Assembly (NCBI RefSeq): GCF_030704535.1
Contig: NC_081811.1
Span: 6,180,001-6,244,000 of the forward strand
Length of the DNA: 64,000 nt
Direction of reading: 5' to 3'
Origin: Vitis vinifera
Lineage: Eukaryota; Streptophyta; Magnoliopsida; Vitales; Vitaceae
Program-made: the position numbers and the translations under genes
In this document: piece after piece, positions 61,719 through 64,000 of the stretch
How positions within the stretch are numbered: the first letter of the stretch is position 1
Layout of the letters: each line of letters begins with the position of its first letter
The notes under the pieces: generated by a model
Seen by the model: the letters and a program-made list of their open reading frames with translations, nothing else
Told to the model about the DNA's origin: nothing
Database searches by the model: none

Positions 61719-61850
61719 TAGGTGTTGTTTGTTTTTTTTTTTTTTTTACTTTTTTTTAAAGAGAACTTTAATTTTTAATAGTGGTAAATAATAGGTTGTG
61801 TGTTTTTGTAATATCTTATTTTTATTTTAGGTTTTTATATTTAAAAAAAA
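61719..61850. mobile_element. Partial MITE of the GGTGGTGTTTG family
   Basis: It starts TTAGGTGTTGTTTG and continues with a diverged complement of the right half of 14437-14720 (AGAACTTTAATTTTTAATAGTG, TAGGTTGTGTGTTTTTGTA). The second half is missing. Confidence 0.5.
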
Positions 61851-63030
61851 GTTTATAATAATAATAATAATATTATTATTATAAAAGAAAGGTTTTTAAT
61901 AAAATTTGGAAAACTCCTTTTAATAAACTTGTAAAAAAAATCTTTTAAAAAGGCAAAATTCTATTTTTCAAGCAAAATTGTAAAATGTTAAAGTAAAATT
62001 ATTTTTCAGATAAAGATTTTAATTTATATGCAGAATTCTTTTTTTTTTTTTTAAGTTAAAAAATATTTTTTTTTTAATAAAAGCTAAGCTTAAATTCCCT
62101 CTTTCAAATAAAATTGTCAAAAATCATATTTTTAAATAAATTTGTAAAATACCTTTTTTTAGATAAATAAATTTGCAAATGAATTTTAAATTTTTTTTTT
62201 TATAAAATTGGATAGGGATCTTTTTAGTTTTTATCCATAAAATTTGAGGAAAATCATTTTGTTATGAAAGTTAAATAAAATTCTTTTATTTTACACAAAA
62301 TTGTAAAAATGCAAAATTATTTTTTAAAGCAAAATTTTAAAGTTCTTTTTTTAAAAAAATAAATATAAAATTGGGATACTTTTTGTGTATGAAATTATGA
62401 AAAGTTGAATAAAAATCATTGAAACTTTTTTAAATAAATTTCTATTTAAAAACTCCTTTTAATAAAAATAAATGTAAAAAAAATCATTTTTTTGCAAATA
62501 AATTTGAATGTCAAATAAATTAAAACTTTCTTTGTAAATAAATAAATGAAAATAATTGATTTGAAATATGTAAATAAATTTAATTTTGAAATTTCTTAAA
62601 AATATATTGTAATCTTTAAAACAATCAAATCTTTCTTTTAATCAGCTTAATAAATTAATTTATGAAATTCTCATATCAAATAATTTATAATCTTATAATA
62701 TAATATAATTTTGGCTATATCTTTTTATACATTGATTTGTATCATTTTTTTTTCGGTATAATTGATTAACGGTTATCGTTCAATTTATTTTTTAAGGTTT
62801 AGAGTAGTGTTACCCGTAATACCTTCTCAACAAATAACCCAACCTTGAATTTAGACTCGTTTTTCGCTTTAAAAAAAATCACTTTATGGTTTTATTTAAT
62901 AAATCACGATTGAGTAGGAACACATATGAAAAATACGACTTTTCTTTTTCTTAAGCTATGTTACTATTAAAAAAGGGAAGATGGTGCCAAAACGAAACTT
63001 GATCAAGCAATCAAATTTATACTCCAAAAT

Positions 63031-63331
63031 TCAGCCCAAAGGACCAGTAAAGTTGTTTAATTTTAAGGAAACATCTCTTAATGGTATGACAAAGAACAAC
63101 AAAGGGGAAATGAACTCCCTCAGAGTATATAAATAACAAACGTTAACTAACCTCGTAAGTTTCTGTAGGCATAGGAAGCTGTCCTTCAGTTCATGATTGA
63201 ACATGTTAAAATGTCCTACCCCTCGGTGCAAAGCCAAAACGACGCCATTAGCTTTATCTCATGAAGATCATTCCTTCAGTGACTAGCAGATGGTTAGCCA
63301 GATTGATGCGAGGTGGAAAACCTGTAAGAGT
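63031..63331 (-). other. Probable 3'UTR of the deoxyhypusine hydroxylase gene
   Basis: Less AT-rich than the DNA to its left and directly downstream of the DOHH stop codon. No conserved coding content. The extent of the UTR is a guess. Confidence 0.4.
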
Positions 63332-63579
63332 TTATTGTACCTGCGGCGTCTGCATGAAGAGGTACTGCATGGAATGCATTTGATGAGAGTCATTTCTCCT
63401 GAAAATCAAATCAAAGTTTCTTATGATGATTGGTTTTAAGTCAGTTTCTGATTTGCATACCTCAAAGGATTTGCCAGATCTTTCAAATTCCAGCATGGTG
63501 AGAGCAACTTCACAGCTCTGTGAGACGATAGGCTCAGGATCCTTGGCGAACTCCTCAAGAAGTGCCACGCTATGTTCAT
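63332..63579 (-). CDS. DOHH: Deoxyhypusine hydroxylase, last two exons (gene runs off the right edge)
   Basis: DOHH is a HEAT-repeat di-iron enzyme that completes hypusine formation on eIF5A. Two C-terminal exons are seen: 63579-63461 and 63364-63332. Both junctions are GT-AG and the phase is consistent. They encode [39 protein letters not shown], then [10 protein letters not shown] and stop. This matches the final HEAT repeat and tail of plant DOHH. The metal-binding His-Glu motifs lie in earlier exons that are not in the window; I found none of them in 63580-64000, so the preceding intron exceeds 420 bp. Confidence 0.9.
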
Positions 63580-64000
63580 CTGTGCAACCAAGATTTTAAC
63601 TTAATTCCAAGGCTATAACACTTCTTAAAAAAAAAAATTTTAAACGACACAGGTCCAGTATTAGGAGCACTCGTATTTGTTTTTTTCGTTTTACTTAGTA
63701 AATTTAATAATCAAAGAACAAGCAATCGAATAGTTGCTAGAGACAATTCCAAAGAACTCCAAACCGTCCTCTTCCTTTGAACATAATTCGATTCAACAAA
63801 AATCAATTATCTCAATAAGGGACAGTCATTTCTTTTATATTCTTAGGAGCTCATTTTCAGAAAATAGTCTAATCGCCTATGAATCCCATCTGATCCCATC
63901 TTTTACTAATATTGTGCATTCATCAAGCTATCATAACAGTCATAATTGATGGACATTTATCAAATGGTATTGATCCATAGTTCTCCAAAATTGTTCTGTT
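63580..64000 (-). other. DOHH intron reaching the window edge
   Basis: No upstream DOHH exon was recognised on the minus strand. AT-rich and intron-like. Confidence 0.5.

Larger units (their letters stand above)
60402..63030. other. PARP1 upstream region and intergenic DNA
   Basis: The first ~40 bp (CT-rich, 60412-60434) are the probable PARP1 5'UTR. The remainder is AT-rich. It includes a MITE-like element at about 61033-61336 and a partial inverted copy of the GGTGGTGTTTG MITE at about 61719-61850. No gene was recognised. Confidence 0.55.

Overview
The window is nuclear DNA of a flowering plant: split genes with GT-AG introns, AT-rich intergenic DNA, MITEs, a plant-type L1 LINE and hAT-like elements. 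The protein sequences and repeat style look most like grapevine (Vitis). That species call is inferred from general familiarity, not from a search.

Layout. (1) 1-12.8 kb, minus strand: the 5' part of a Bet1-like SNARE gene. A 5'UTR exon (~12.7 kb), an ATG exon (12317-12405) and a coding exon (205-355) are separated by a ~12 kb intron. That intron holds a full-length but dead LINE (2741-9313, 16-bp target-site duplication), a hAT-like element (10148-11056, 8-bp duplication) and probably a decayed LTR pair. (2) 12.8-15.3 kb: fold-back elements and nested MITEs. (3) 15320-19670: an LTR-like element with TG...CA ends and a perfect 5-bp duplication. Its interior is a mosaic of exon-like fragments from at least nine unrelated host genes, all on the minus strand: Ariadne RBR ligase, HVA22, MED22, RPN8, subtilase, 5-oxoprolinase, VPS28, BAP31 and a DUF821 O-glucosyltransferase. 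This is the most unusual object in the window. (4) 21958-27553, plus strand: an eight-exon class-3 lipase gene, with a hAT-like element in intron 6 and a minisatellite in intron 7. (5) 37615-38417, plus: an LBD29-like transcription factor. (6) 46314-47123, minus: an LBD16-like transcription factor. (7) 49188-60401, minus: a complete 20-exon PARP1 gene (996 codons) with an intact H-Y-E triad and one apparent GC-AG intron. (8) 63332-63579, minus: the last two exons of deoxyhypusine hydroxylase; the rest lies beyond the right edge. The remaining DNA is AT-rich and carries MITEs but no gene I can support.

How the genes relate. They do not form a pathway. The two LBD genes are both of the kind linked to auxin-driven lateral root initiation and lie 8 kb apart, convergently. 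As I recall the Arabidopsis map, BET11, DOHH and LBD29 are neighbours on chromosome 3, and LBD16 lies beside a class-3 lipase gene on chromosome 2. This window would then resemble the ancestral arrangement from which both were derived. Exon boundaries were worked out by hand from protein-family continuity, reading phase and splice dinucleotides. No transcript data were available.
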